NCBI RefSeq assembly: GCF_021147775.1
Contig: NZ_JAGTPK010000033.1
Location: 1-58,125, forward strand
DNA from: Pseudomonas californiensis
GTDB lineage: Bacteria > Pseudomonadota > Gammaproteobacteria > Pseudomonadales > Pseudomonadaceae
Direction of reading: 5' to 3'
Length of the DNA stretch: 58,125 bases
The notes under the pieces were generated by a model that saw only the letters and a list, made by a program, of their open reading frames with translations, was not told the origin of the DNA and made no database searches. Below are positions 32,101-40,923 of the stretch, in pieces. The translations under genes and the position numbers were made by a program. The first letter of the stretch is position 1, and every line of letters begins with the position of its first letter.

Positions 32101-35100
32101 CGCTGACTATCCAGCAGGAAATCGAAGAGGAATTGCTCAAGGCTGGCGCAGGCGCTCGGGATAAGGTCACGGCGGCAATCAACGCCCAGCACGACGCGCA
32201 GGATCGGCTCGACGTCGCCAAAACAATCGCAGACATGAAAGTCGAGGTTCAGAACCTTGAAAAAGAGGCCAAGGCCACCCTGCAGGGTACTGCCGCGCTC
32301 GAGGCGTTCAACGTCGAGAAGGCCATAAAGGCAGAACTGGCCGGAAAGAACATCGCTGTGGGCAGCGAGGAATACAAGCAGCTGCTCGCGATGACCAAGG
32401 CGCAGCTGGAGGCCAACAAGGCGCTGGAGGCCGCGAACAAAGCCAACGACATCGTCGACCGCCTGAACCCTCAGATCAAGCTGCTCAAGGATTACACCGA
32501 AGAGCAGAAGGCGCTCAACTCTGCGATGGCGCTTTACCCGGAAAACGCAGCGTTGTACCGCGATGCACTGGTGAAGCTGGGCAATGAATACGAGGTGAAC
32601 CGCTCCAAGGCCACGCTGTGGGGCCAGATGACCGAAGCCGCCATCGATCGTATCGACAGCGTCTTTGCAAACGCCTGGGCCAACATCGGCGACGGCGCCG
32701 AATCGTTGTGGGACAACCTCAAGAAGGGTTTCAAACAAACCCTGGGCGAGATTGCCCACATGTTGACCACCAAGCCGTTGCTGGCGTCGTTCAGCAACTG
32801 GCTGACCGGTACCGACAACGGGCAGGGCTTTGGCGCTGTCTGGAGCAAGCTGATTGGCAGCGCGGGCGGATCCTCGTCCGGAAATTCGGGTGGCGGGTTA
32901 TTCAGCGGCCTGTCTGGCGTCGGACAAAATCTGCTTTCGGCCTGGAACGCAATCACCGGTGTCGGTGCCTCTGTCACATCAGGGTTTGCCTCGGGCGGGA
33001 TTACCGGTGCAGTTCAAGGAGGCGTCGGTTACTACAGCAACATGCTCAGCGGCATCACCAGCACTCTTTCCAACGGCTTCAGCAGCCTGGTCGGTACCTT
33101 TACCGGTGCTACTGCAGCCAATGCTGCTGCCATCGTCGGGGCCGAAGGCATCACCGCCGGCGTGCTGTCCGGGGCCATCACTCAAGGAGCCGCATCGGTT
33201 GGTGCGCAGTTCGGTACCGGCGTAACCACCATGACCGCTGCGTCCTATGCGGCCGCCGAGGCTGGCGCCGCCGCCACTGCAGCAAGCCTGGGCGGACAGA
33301 TCAGTGCAGCGCTCAGCAGTGCTGCGGCCATGTGGCCGCTGGCAATCATCATGGGCATGTACCAGTCCGGCAAGCTTTACAGCGCTGGCGTTCGGCCTGA
33401 TGCCGATGCCATGTGGGACAGCGGCGGCGGTACGGCATTTGGCAAGGGCGCGATGCTCCCTGCAACACTGACGGCCAAGTACTTCGAAAAAATGGACGGC
33501 ATGCTCGGCAAGGTAGTGGGCGGCAAGATGGCAGCCATCCTGACCGGCTCCACCTTGTTCCAGGCGGTATGGGGCAAGGTCGGCAGTAAGCTGTTCGGTT
33601 CTGGTTACGAGACCAAGGATTCAGGTATTGCGCTGGGTGTCGATGCAGGTGTTTTCGATGCGCAGAGCTTTATCAAACAAAAGAAAAAAGGCGGTTTGAT
33701 CTCGGGTTCCAGCAAAACCCGGTTCATCAACGGAGAGCTGGCGCCCGAAATCAAAGATCCACTCGGCGCGCAATTCAATGACGTCGTACTTAACGCGGGC
33801 GCGCTTTTCAGTGCACTTGGTGTCGAGCTCGGAGAAAACGTGCTGGACGGCATGAACGTCGCCTGGAGAAACATCAGCACCACGGACGGATCAACCCCTG
33901 AATGGATTCAGGAACAGCTGGATTTCTTCTTCGCCCAGGTAGGTGACTCGGCGGTTCAGTCGATCTCGGCCGCAACGGATGCGGGCCTGAGCGGGTTCAG
34001 TTATGCCGGACTGCAGACGTTCGTCAAAAACCTTCAGGACGTGAATGGCGTACTCACTCACCTGAACGTCGGTCTGTTCGAAAGCAGTGTGCAGGGCGGC
34101 TACATGGCCGAGCAGCTCGCCTTGTGGGCGGGCGGCATTGAGGCTCTGAACACTGCCGGTACCGCTTATTACAGTGCGTTTTTCACCGATACCGAGCAGG
34201 CCAACGACGCTCTCTCGGATGTGCGAAAGGCATTCGGGGCGCTGAATATTGCCCTGCCTGACAGCCGCGATGGCTTCCGGGACATGGTATCCGGCATCGA
34301 TAAAACCACGGAGTCCGGTCGGCAGATGTTGCTGACTGTGCTCAACATGTCGACCGCGGCTGACGCGGCTTACAAGATTATCGAAGCGCGCCAGGCCACC
34401 TATTACAGCGGGTTTTACAGCGAGGCGGAAAACGCTGCGCGCTCGCTGGCCGCTGTAACTCAGGAATTCAAGGACGTCAGCGTCACCCTTCCTGAAACTC
34501 GGGCGGGCTATCGTGAATTGGTCGAAGCGGCCAGCAAGGATTCATCAGCAGCCGGCAAAGCGATGTACGACACGCTGATGAGCCTCAATGCTGATGCGGC
34601 CAGCGCCTACGACATTCTGGAGAGCAGAGCGAATAGCGCTGCCGAAGCCACAAGAGCACTTGCCGACACGCTAACAGCAAAGCTCGAAAGCAACGTGACC
34701 GCCGCAATGAGCGCCGTTGAGCGAGCGATATCCGCCGAGCAGAAAACGCTGACTGCGGCGTACAACGCCCAGGTGGCTTCGTTTAACGACATGGTCCAGA
34801 CCTCGCAGCAATCGGTCTCGGATCTGACGAGCATCAGCAATTCACTCGCATCCGCGATGAAGTCCTTGAATGGCTCTTCTGCTGACGCGGCGAAGATGCT
34901 GCGCAGTCAGGCTCAGGCCACTTTGCAATCGGCGTTGGCCACCGCGAGGGCAGGTGGTTCGCTGGCCTCGATCAGCGGCCTCGACGAAGCACTGGCCGTT
35001 GTCAGCGGTAACACTACGGACCTGTATGCATCCATGGATGACTTCAACCGCGAACAGGGCCGTACCGCGAACATAGTGGCCGAGCTGAATGTCGTGAACG

Positions 35101-35804
35101 GCAAGCAGCTCACCAGTGCCGAGCAGACCGTGAAGGCGCTTCAGGCGCAGATCGAGCAGGCAAAGGTGGCGTTCGATACGCAGATGTCCCAGTTCGAGCA
35201 ACAACTGGAGCTCGCTCAGACGCAGATCGATGCGCTCAATGGTGTTGATAACTCGGTTCTGAGTGTCGCTCAGGCCATCAACGCCATGAACGCGGCTGTT
35301 GTCGCCGCTCTCGGCGCGCGCCCGTCGGGTGCCGCTGCTGCAAACACCGTGGGCAATAATTCGACCCTCCTGGAATCGGTGTATCAGTCGGTGCTTGGCC
35401 GTGATGTGGACGCGGCGGGCGCATCGTACTGGGGCGGTTTACTGCAGGGCGGCTCGCTGGACTATGCCGATCTGGTCGCAGCCATCACCAAGGATGCGAA
35501 GGCAAACGGAGAGATTCCGGCATTTGCGCGTGGCGGTTTGCACGCGGGCGGCATGCGCCTCGTTGGCGAGAACGGGCCGGAGCTTGAGGTAACCGGCCCT
35601 TCGCGGATCTACAGCGCCGGTCAGACCGCCGCCATGATCAATGGCGGCAGCGGTGATAACGCAGAAATTGTCGCTGAGCTTCGCGAGCTCCGCCGAGAGG
35701 TCTCCGAGCAGCGTCAGTACTTGTACCAAACCACCGTCAACACCGGCCGTACCGACGCGCATCTTGATGTGGTTCGAACGAACGGTGTGAAGATCATGGA
35801 GTAG
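29181..35804 (+). CDS. Tape measure protein, very long
   Basis: 2207 residues. The N-terminal 230 contain the tape-measure N-terminal domain (SISSLIRQADAYATIASRLRLV, QRELALTGEGVAGIVGTISKTMAISGAS, GVLRGEELNSVMEQAPALAQAIAAGMGKTVGELR). Long Ala-rich coiled coils with hydrophobic patches follow (about 310-560 and 700-1150). A Gly/Ala-rich transmembrane-like segment spans about 1220-1400. Near residues 2055-2110 a DUF4214-like domain appears (LLESVYQSVLGRDVDAAGASYWGGLLQGGSLDYADLV), then a short C-terminal tail. It sets tail length and takes part in DNA ejection. By the rule of about 0.15 nm per residue it would give a tail above 300 nm. Confidence 0.95.
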   Translation: MSGQEVQGMLIRLEATTAQLRQEMARADATVAQVSGRIDRQLMTVDSAFTRAGQSASSAGNMVRNAMASALGGMSISSLIRQADAYATIASRLRLVTSSAVEFNAAQKAVFSIAQSSYQPLTATAELYQRIATNQRELALTGEGVAGIVGTISKTMAISGASASSANAALIQLGQAFASGVLRGEELNSVMEQAPALAQAIAAGMGKTVGELRTLGAEGKLTADAVVKALQSQQKAVEDLYAKTSVTIGNSITAMGNSYTQLIGRLDQAGNASARVAGVIVDMSKKIDMFTKDSAAVEETLTRVTRVAETLAVIIGARLAVATGQMIVGFAAATAAAIKQAGATAMSVAATNTQLKADAAAAIQAVASAQAKQADAKAAMVRAEADVLAAEQKVASDRIRQQSEIGNLRSVQASLVAERQLEGQRLKAQISDIGRQQSIARMVELRQAEIATANLVRQSEAALAQTTVATSATVQAAYEKRAAAVAATGETTLAVNAAVAASERATAAATTASRSMAAVSAAGGALLRLMTGPIGLIAMTGAVAYSFMSLGDNSGELKKRLGDLTDPTEQLTDRFEKLNRATQAVTLRELRDSIAETQAQIAQMSAGMADKFENDMRNMGAAGGEGLMSGLVTMPADTEAALTLVRKASKDQAAGIVVDWKAVADQLRTMPGVTEQMARALEESQGAVTDLGAELQKQQKTLSLLTGETDKNTAAQANNNAAQALGGQTKAQLAEWDKYVTKLTETRDLIGANAEAETALALAKMGATDLQKAQGKVIAQQTDVLKKYETAVKENNKVEQAVLKTQLVALYTKQQAAEDAAVAEAKAHDDAAKAAKESADKQINELRRVIAAANQTWNDAANISANSSFLTGKNMLLASQPKQDITGRGMVLPGVETPKAGVVPRKTALQLAEERMQQVVDGTTPNKEKKSDGEKLIEKQAKALEEFTKKADIAVKSSSAMADAYLKGADNVRALTIQQEIEEELLKAGAGARDKVTAAINAQHDAQDRLDVAKTIADMKVEVQNLEKEAKATLQGTAALEAFNVEKAIKAELAGKNIAVGSEEYKQLLAMTKAQLEANKALEAANKANDIVDRLNPQIKLLKDYTEEQKALNSAMALYPENAALYRDALVKLGNEYEVNRSKATLWGQMTEAAIDRIDSVFANAWANIGDGAESLWDNLKKGFKQTLGEIAHMLTTKPLLASFSNWLTGTDNGQGFGAVWSKLIGSAGGSSSGNSGGGLFSGLSGVGQNLLSAWNAITGVGASVTSGFASGGITGAVQGGVGYYSNMLSGITSTLSNGFSSLVGTFTGATAANAAAIVGAEGITAGVLSGAITQGAASVGAQFGTGVTTMTAASYAAAEAGAAATAASLGGQISAALSSAAAMWPLAIIMGMYQSGKLYSAGVRPDADAMWDSGGGTAFGKGAMLPATLTAKYFEKMDGMLGKVVGGKMAAILTGSTLFQAVWGKVGSKLFGSGYETKDSGIALGVDAGVFDAQSFIKQKKKGGLISGSSKTRFINGELAPEIKDPLGAQFNDVVLNAGALFSALGVELGENVLDGMNVAWRNISTTDGSTPEWIQEQLDFFFAQVGDSAVQSISAATDAGLSGFSYAGLQTFVKNLQDVNGVLTHLNVGLFESSVQGGYMAEQLALWAGGIEALNTAGTAYYSAFFTDTEQANDALSDVRKAFGALNIALPDSRDGFRDMVSGIDKTTESGRQMLLTVLNMSTAADAAYKIIEARQATYYSGFYSEAENAARSLAAVTQEFKDVSVTLPETRAGYRELVEAASKDSSAAGKAMYDTLMSLNADAASAYDILESRANSAAEATRALADTLTAKLESNVTAAMSAVERAISAEQKTLTAAYNAQVASFNDMVQTSQQSVSDLTSISNSLASAMKSLNGSSADAAKMLRSQAQATLQSALATARAGGSLASISGLDEALAVVSGNTTDLYASMDDFNREQGRTANIVAELNVVNGKQLTSAEQTVKALQAQIEQAKVAFDTQMSQFEQQLELAQTQIDALNGVDNSVLSVAQAINAMNAAVVAALGARPSGAAAANTVGNNSTLLESVYQSVLGRDVDAAGASYWGGLLQGGSLDYADLVAAITKDAKANGEIPAFARGGLHAGGMRLVGENGPELEVTGPSRIYSAGQTAAMINGGSGDNAEIVAELRELRREVSEQRQYLYQTTVNTGRTDAHLDVVRTNGVKIME

Positions 35805-35806
35805 AC

Positions 35807-36748
35807 ATGAACGTTATTGATCCGGTGGAAGTAACCCCGGCGATGCTGGTGACCAATGTTCCGCTTACGGAACCTGGTGCGACGAACTGGGTGGTGGGTA
35901 GCTACGGCTTGGGTGCCAAGGTGATAAAGGCTCGCCACGTCTGGGAGTCACTTGCTGCGGCGAACACTGCTGAGCCTGGCGCCGAGACCACCACGCCGCT
36001 GAAGTGGCTGGACCTGGGCGCCATCAACGCCTGGCGCATGTTCGACAAAGGTGCTGCTGTGCTCAAGGGTGATTCAGGCGCTCAGGTTCGGGTCTACAAG
36101 ATCGGTACCACGACAACCAATCCGGGGACGATTGATTTCACGATCACGCCCGGCCGGGTGATCAGTGGTGTCGCGCTGTTCGGGCTGTCCGGTTACAGGG
36201 CGACGGTCACCATGACCGACCCCTACGACGGTGTGGTCCGCAGCACGACGATCAGCTTGGTGGACGCCTCTTCCAAAGGTATGTGGGAGTGGTTGTTCAA
36301 GCCCACACGCCGTAAGACCACCTTCGCGCTGCTCGACCTTCCGGCATATGGCACCGCGAGTATCCGTGTGGTCATCGAGGCTGATGTCGGCGGTACCGCA
36401 ACCTGCTCTATGGCTTCGCTCGGGCAGCTGGTCGAGGTGGGAACCAGCGTGTTCGGTACCGCGCCGGGCATCACTGACTTTTCTACCCGAGAGGTCGACC
36501 CGTTCGGTAACGAAAACATGATCGAGCGAGGCTATCGCGACCGCGTTCAGTTTGACGTGCGGATCATCAGCGACGACGTCTCGTATCACCTGGAGTTTCT
36601 GAAGCGTCTGCGCGCACGCGGCGCGGTTTACATCGGTGACCCTGCGCGGCAGGAAACCATCATCTTCGGTCGTTACCGCGACCTTCAAATCGTTATCAGC
36701 AATCCGGCCATTTCGGAATGCGCACTTGATGTCGGGAGTCTTGTTTGA
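35807..36748 (+). CDS. Tail protein after the tape measure (distal tail region)
   Basis: 313 residues, beta-rich: DPVEVTPAMLVTNVPLTEPGATNW, WRMFDKGAAVLKGD, an immunoglobulin-like mid part, and a C-terminal YRDRVQFDVRIISDDVSYHLEFLKRLRARGAVYIGDP. It starts 2 nt after the tape measure stop and overlaps the tail fibre gene by one base. Position suggests a distal tail or tip component. I recognise no classical DUF1983/J-type hub downstream, so this protein, the tape measure and the fibre may make up most of the tip. Confidence 0.7.
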   Translation: MNVIDPVEVTPAMLVTNVPLTEPGATNWVVGSYGLGAKVIKARHVWESLAAANTAEPGAETTTPLKWLDLGAINAWRMFDKGAAVLKGDSGAQVRVYKIGTTTTNPGTIDFTITPGRVISGVALFGLSGYRATVTMTDPYDGVVRSTTISLVDASSKGMWEWLFKPTRRKTTFALLDLPAYGTASIRVVIEADVGGTATCSMASLGQLVEVGTSVFGTAPGITDFSTREVDPFGNENMIERGYRDRVQFDVRIISDDVSYHLEFLKRLRARGAVYIGDPARQETIIFGRYRDLQIVISNPAISECALDVGSLV

Positions 36749-38367
36749 TGGCAACTACTGTGCCTGTTATTGACCAATTGCCCACCGCACCAAACCGAGG
36801 CATGTCCTCAAATGAATACCCAGTGGTGGCGGATGCCTGGGCTGCCAAGATCGGGCCGTGGACCGCTCAGGTAAACGTCGCCACGGCCTGGGTAGGCCAA
36901 CAGTTGGCGGCTTCGCTCGACTACAAGAACGCTGCGGCACTCAGCGCCACTGCTGCCTCTGATTCGGCAGTACTGGCCGGGAAAAAGGTCGGACTCGCCG
37001 CTGATCAGGTGGAACTGGCTGTGAGTGCCAAGAATGCGGCCGCTGGCTTTGCTGAGTCCGCAGCAGCATCAGCCCAGGCAGCCGGCGGTGCGGTTGGGTT
37101 CCCGGCCTTTGCCGAAGGGCTTGATGTACTACAGATCAGGCCCGACAAAACCGGGGTTCAGTGGGGTAAGGTCGGCCAGTCGGTTGGGGACATTCTCGAA
37201 ACCGCGCGCGTGCCCGATGCAACATACCTGCCTACCGATGCGGTTTACAGCAGGGCAACGTACCCGGATCTTTTCGCTGTGGTTGGAACACAGGAAGAGA
37301 AAAAAGACGGCAACAACTTCGCAGTTCGACCGCATGGCGTCGCAGGCTTTTTGATACAGGCATATGCTCAGGGTAACGGGGTTATTATCGGTGTGGGTTA
37401 CAACGGCACCGAGGGGCCGGGCTCGTATAGTAATTCCGTTGCGATTAGAAGCACTGACTTAGGTCTGACATGGAGCGCTATACCTTCGCTTGGTGGTGGC
37501 GCTGCATTGGCTGCTATTGACTCGGACAACGCGGGGGTCTGGTGTGCAATAGATCGTCAGGGGTTTATATGCAGAAGCACGGATAACGGCCTTACATGGA
37601 CCGGCCGTAACAATTACGGTCTTCCTATATCCGTCAGTACTATGAGCATGGTATGCAATAGAAAAGGGGTATGGCTGGCAGCCGGGTTTGGAGACTCTGA
37701 CAGGAATATCACCCTCCGCTCTGTGAATAATGGCGTAAACTGGACTCTAATCAATCCCCAAAATAGCGGGATTGGAATACCTATGTACGACATAGTGCCC
37801 GACTATATCACCGGTAGTTTTTGGATTAGGTATAGCCAATACTATCTTATGAAATCTTTGAGTGCTGGAGATCCAACAGTACCTAGCACCGATGCCGCTA
37901 TAAGATGGACCACGGGTTTTTCAGCGCCAACTACATCTAGCGTAAGTGTTCCCGCTATTAATGCTGGGATTATTGGATTTACTTCAGGGGGTTCATTGTA
38001 TTTGAGCTTCGATGCGGGGCTCACCTACAAGGTGATAGCCGGCGTATTTGGCGGTAAGGTAATGATAGATCCTTTTGGAGTGATCATAGTGTCTACTAGC
38101 GTAGGTTATTATCGATCTCAAGACTTCGGTGAAACATTCACTTTTGGGAGTCAGGCGCTCGCGTCGGTTAATGGTACTGACGCTATGGGTAAAACTCTGG
38201 TTATGTATGATGCTGTGTCGGGTGTGTGGAATGTTGGTAACGCAAGTCTGACCGGCTTGGTCCGATCCACCCGTCAGTACAACTATGACGTCGCAACTCA
38301 GTTCAAAGTTTCGGCCCGTAAAAGCGCCAAGGGCTACAAGACTTACATAAAAGGTAAACTCCTATGA
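36748..38367 (+). CDS. Tail fibre with Asp-box beta-propeller
   Basis: 539 residues from the ATG at 36748 (a TTG three bases earlier is possible). The N-terminal 115 are Ala-rich helical repeats, as in stalks that attach to the tail. From about 200 to 470 five Asp-box (BNR) motifs appear: STDLGLTW (235), STDNGLTW (277), SVNNGVNW (325), SFDAGLTY (420), SQDFGETF (457), the spacing of a sialidase-like propeller. The last 40 residues are basic. The propeller-coding part is much more AT-rich than the N-terminal part, a sign of domain exchange. It probably binds or trims a surface glycan. Confidence 0.8.
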   Translation: MATTVPVIDQLPTAPNRGMSSNEYPVVADAWAAKIGPWTAQVNVATAWVGQQLAASLDYKNAAALSATAASDSAVLAGKKVGLAADQVELAVSAKNAAAGFAESAAASAQAAGGAVGFPAFAEGLDVLQIRPDKTGVQWGKVGQSVGDILETARVPDATYLPTDAVYSRATYPDLFAVVGTQEEKKDGNNFAVRPHGVAGFLIQAYAQGNGVIIGVGYNGTEGPGSYSNSVAIRSTDLGLTWSAIPSLGGGAALAAIDSDNAGVWCAIDRQGFICRSTDNGLTWTGRNNYGLPISVSTMSMVCNRKGVWLAAGFGDSDRNITLRSVNNGVNWTLINPQNSGIGIPMYDIVPDYITGSFWIRYSQYYLMKSLSAGDPTVPSTDAAIRWTTGFSAPTTSSVSVPAINAGIIGFTSGGSLYLSFDAGLTYKVIAGVFGGKVMIDPFGVIIVSTSVGYYRSQDFGETFTFGSQALASVNGTDAMGKTLVMYDAVSGVWNVGNASLTGLVRSTRQYNYDVATQFKVSARKSAKGYKTYIKGKLL

Positions 38368-38903
38368 TTCTGTATAGATGGGATGAGCAGGGTTATTACA
38401 TCAGCAATCCACCCAGCGTGGAAGTCGATGATGCAGGCGCGCTGCCTGAGCGCAGTACTCCTACCAAACCGCCAAAGCTGACCGGGACTCAGGTAGCCCA
38501 GTGGCAGGGGCAGTGGGTAAAGATGGCATCACGCCCATCAGCCCCCGATCCTGTACCGCTGCCATCACCAGTACCCGATTGGATGGCTCTTATTGCCGCC
38601 AGGCGCTGGATAGCAGAAACCGGTGGCATTGTTCTTGGCGGCATGCCAGTCGACACTGACGACCGAAGCAAGCTGTTGATCAATGGTGCAGCGTTGCGGG
38701 CTAGCCGGGATGGCAGCTACGTGTTGAAGTGGAAGACCCTCGAGGGGTTCGTCGACCTTCCGGCCGATCAGGTTCTGATCATGGCAGACGCAGTGAGCGA
38801 TCACGTTCAGGACTGCTTCAACCGTGAGGCCGAGCTTCAGGCTGCGGTCGTCGAGGGAACCATTGCCGCCGAAATGCTCGAGCAGGGCTGGCCAACGATT
38901 TGA
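38364..38903 (+). CDS. DUF4376-like tail fibre assembly protein
   Basis: 179 residues. Beginning MILYRWDEQGYYISNPPSVEVDD and with a C-terminal domain DWMALIAARRWIAETGGIVLGGMPVDTDDRSKLLINGAALRA...GFVDLPADQVLIMADAVSDHVQDCFNREAEL, it has the DUF4376 pattern of proteins encoded just after tail fibres, thought to help fibre folding or attachment. It overlaps the fibre gene by 4 nt. Confidence 0.8.
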   Translation: MILYRWDEQGYYISNPPSVEVDDAGALPERSTPTKPPKLTGTQVAQWQGQWVKMASRPSAPDPVPLPSPVPDWMALIAARRWIAETGGIVLGGMPVDTDDRSKLLINGAALRASRDGSYVLKWKTLEGFVDLPADQVLIMADAVSDHVQDCFNREAELQAAVVEGTIAAEMLEQGWPTI

Positions 38904-38939
38904 CTTGGGCCAATACTGGGCACCTCATAAGGGACGTAG

Positions 38940-39761
38940 GTGAGTCAAATGGTTATCCCAGAAATAAGCGCTGAATTAACCTTGGATGCAACTGAGTTGG
39001 CTGGCGAGATATACACGGACGCAGCCAAATCTACCGTAATAGAGCTTTCGAAAATTGGGGTAGATGCTGCAAAAACGTTTCGTCTTGCCCTATTACCCTT
39101 GCAATTATTGGCCGCTGTTCAAGATAAGCTATCCGGGCATATCAAAAACGCTATAGAAAAGGTCCCGCAAGAGCGAAGGGTGTCTCCAAGGCCTTCTGTA
39201 GTGCTACCAATCCTAGAGAAATTGAGATATCAGGATGAGGGAGACCTGCTGACCGATATGTATTTGGAGCTTCTCTCAAGATCGTTCGATAGTGATCGTT
39301 GCGGTGAGGCTCATCCGGCTTTCCTGAACCTGATTTCGCAGCTTTCAGCTGATGAGGTAGTCCTGCTGAACATGTTTGCCACCTCGGAGTTTAGAATCCT
39401 CTTCAAAGGCGCGCCCATCGGCTGGGCAATAACCACTACAAATCTGGAAGAGGAAGCAGGGAAAGGTCGGATCAATCCTGAATTTGAGAGCTGGATAAGG
39501 GAGCGACTTTTGCAGACAGATTTACTCGGCTTGCCGGAGTATCTACATATATATGTGGAACACATGGTTTCGCTGGGCCTACTGGCTTATACCTCCGATG
39601 CATATGAGGACCTGAACTTCCATTTGAGACGGACGGGGATGACTGCAGGCTCGGACTGCTGGCCGATGGTGGTCTCGAAGTTTGGCGCTTTATTTCACTC
39701 GGCTTGCGTTCGCGATGCTTTGGCCCCTGAAATTAAGCTAGACGACTCGGATCGCATATAA
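38940..39761 (+). CDS. Abi-alpha (DUF4393-like) protein, cargo
   Basis: 273 residues from a GTG at 38940 (ATG at 38949 also possible). An amphipathic N-terminal region precedes the block PSVVLPILEKLRYQDEGDLLTDMYLELLSRSFDSDRCGEAHPAFLNLISQLSADEVVLL (about 86-144), the core pattern of DUF4393/Abi-alpha. Members of this family are linked with abortive infection; how they act is not established. The gene is AT-rich, follows the fibre chaperone and ends before a terminator, so it is a typical cargo gene that could protect the lysogen against other phages. Confidence 0.75.
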   Translation: MSQMVIPEISAELTLDATELAGEIYTDAAKSTVIELSKIGVDAAKTFRLALLPLQLLAAVQDKLSGHIKNAIEKVPQERRVSPRPSVVLPILEKLRYQDEGDLLTDMYLELLSRSFDSDRCGEAHPAFLNLISQLSADEVVLLNMFATSEFRILFKGAPIGWAITTTNLEEEAGKGRINPEFESWIRERLLQTDLLGLPEYLHIYVEHMVSLGLLAYTSDAYEDLNFHLRRTGMTAGSDCWPMVVSKFGALFHSACVRDALAPEIKLDDSDRI

Positions 39762-39829
39762 ACTCGAGGAGGAGCGCCGGCATGGGATGCTCCTCAGCTA
39801 GATCCTCGCAAGCAGATACTTGACAGTCC

Positions 39830-39851
39830 AGCCGCCTTGAGCGGCTTTTTT
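39830..39851 (+). terminator. Intrinsic terminator after Abi-alpha gene
   Basis: AGCCGC/GCGGCT, loop CTTGA, then six T. Confidence 0.8.
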
Positions 39852-39866
39852 GTGCCCGGAGAAATC

Positions 39867-40328
39867 ATGTCCTACTTCATCGCGCCGCTGGCAGCCGAGC
39901 AACTGGGCCGCTGGCAGTGGCGGATCATCCGCGAGCTGCAGCTGGCCGACCCTGAACACGGCCTGATCGTCGTCGAGGTCGGTTACCTAACCAACTTCGC
40001 ATCCATTCGGACGCTGCGGCTCTGGCTGTTGCTGATCTATGCGCTGCTCGTTGGCTATGGCAACGCCTCCTGTGCCGTGCACGACCGACTCTACGACGAG
40101 GGCAAGCTGACTCGCCGCCAGTGCGATGACGTTCTGTACCGGGCGCTTCGGGCAGAGGGTGTCGCCCGGTGGCGTGCTTGGCTGTTCTGGGCCGGGGTAA
40201 GGATCGGTGGCAAACCACACTACAAAAGCGCCCCGGCAGGTCCGGGTTTTTTTCGTCTGAAGGAAAATGAATATGGCAACGATCAGCGAACAAGCGGCAG
40301 GGGGCAAGAATGTAATCGCTTTCCTTGA
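39867..40328 (+). CDS. DUF1353-like phage protein
   Basis: 153 residues from the ATG at 39867 (GGAG 6 nt upstream). The blocks VEVGYLTNFASIRTLRLWL, ASCAVHDRLYDEGKLTRRQCDDVLYRALRAEGVARWRAWLFWAGVRIGG match DUF1353, a small family common beside lysis genes in siphophages; function unknown. Its last 19 codons overlap the endolysin gene, and an intrinsic terminator is embedded in its 3' end. Confidence 0.8.
   Translation: MSYFIAPLAAEQLGRWQWRIIRELQLADPEHGLIVVEVGYLTNFASIRTLRLWLLLIYALLVGYGNASCAVHDRLYDEGKLTRRQCDDVLYRALRAEGVARWRAWLFWAGVRIGGKPHYKSAPAGPGFFRLKENEYGNDQRTSGRGQECNRFP
40232..40253 (+). terminator. Terminator inside the DUF1353-like gene, before endolysin
   Basis: CCCGG/CCGGG, loop CAGGT, then seven T. 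It lies 20 bp before the endolysin start. Confidence 0.65.
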
Positions 40329-40809
40329 CATGATTGCATGGTCAGAAGGCACGTCGACTGTAAAAGGAAGCGATGACGGGTATAACGTGCTGGTAGGGGG
40401 CAAATTGTTCAGCGATTACAGTAAACATCCTGGCCAGATGGTGTGGCTGCCTCGCTACGGGATCAACTCCTCAGCAGCCGGCCGGTACCAGTTTTTGAAA
40501 GGCACCTGGGCGTCAATCGTGAAGAATTATGGCTTCATCGGCCGGTTCATCCCTGAGGCTCAAGACCTGGCTGCCATAAAACTGCTGATCGAATGCGGTG
40601 CCATGCCATTCATCGAGTCTGGGAAAATCCAGCGGGCCATCGCTAAAGCATCTCCAATTTGGGCCAGCCTCCCCGGAGCGGGGTACGGTCAGCGTGAGCA
40701 CAAGCTGGCTCAGCTGCTGAAGATATACGCCAGCGAGCGCGCTCAGGAAGAGAAACCGGAGTCCGATTTAATGGCCATGTACTCGGCAGCAGGCGGGGGG
40801 CTGGCGTGA
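40273..40809 (+). CDS. Endolysin, lambda R-type transglycosylase
   Basis: 178 residues from the ATG at 40273 (AAGGA 8 nt upstream; an ATG 6 nt earlier is too close to it). Residues align by eye with lambda R: AFLDMIAWSEGTSTVKG (catalytic Glu in WSEGT, about E26), GYNVLVGGKLFSDYSKHPGQMVWL, AAGRYQFLKGTWASIVK, IWASLPGAGYGQREHKLAQLL. It cleaves peptidoglycan between MurNAc and GlcNAc. No signal peptide is present, so it needs the holin, which is encoded 22 kb away at 17557. Confidence 0.92.
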   Translation: MATISEQAAGGKNVIAFLDMIAWSEGTSTVKGSDDGYNVLVGGKLFSDYSKHPGQMVWLPRYGINSSAAGRYQFLKGTWASIVKNYGFIGRFIPEAQDLAAIKLLIECGAMPFIESGKIQRAIAKASPIWASLPGAGYGQREHKLAQLLKIYASERAQEEKPESDLMAMYSAAGGGLA

Positions 40810-40923
40810 CCAGCATTTGCCCCCGAGCATGTGGCAAGATCCTGATGTCGTCTGGCCGGTTTTCCCGGTGAGCGTAGCTATGCTGCGCTGATGAGGCCGC
40901 CGCGAGTAGCGCGCTCACGCAGA

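Noticed and set aside
31488..32759. 423-codon minus-strand frame in the tape measure gene
   Set aside because: Antisense shadow of a repetitive, Ala-rich coding sequence.
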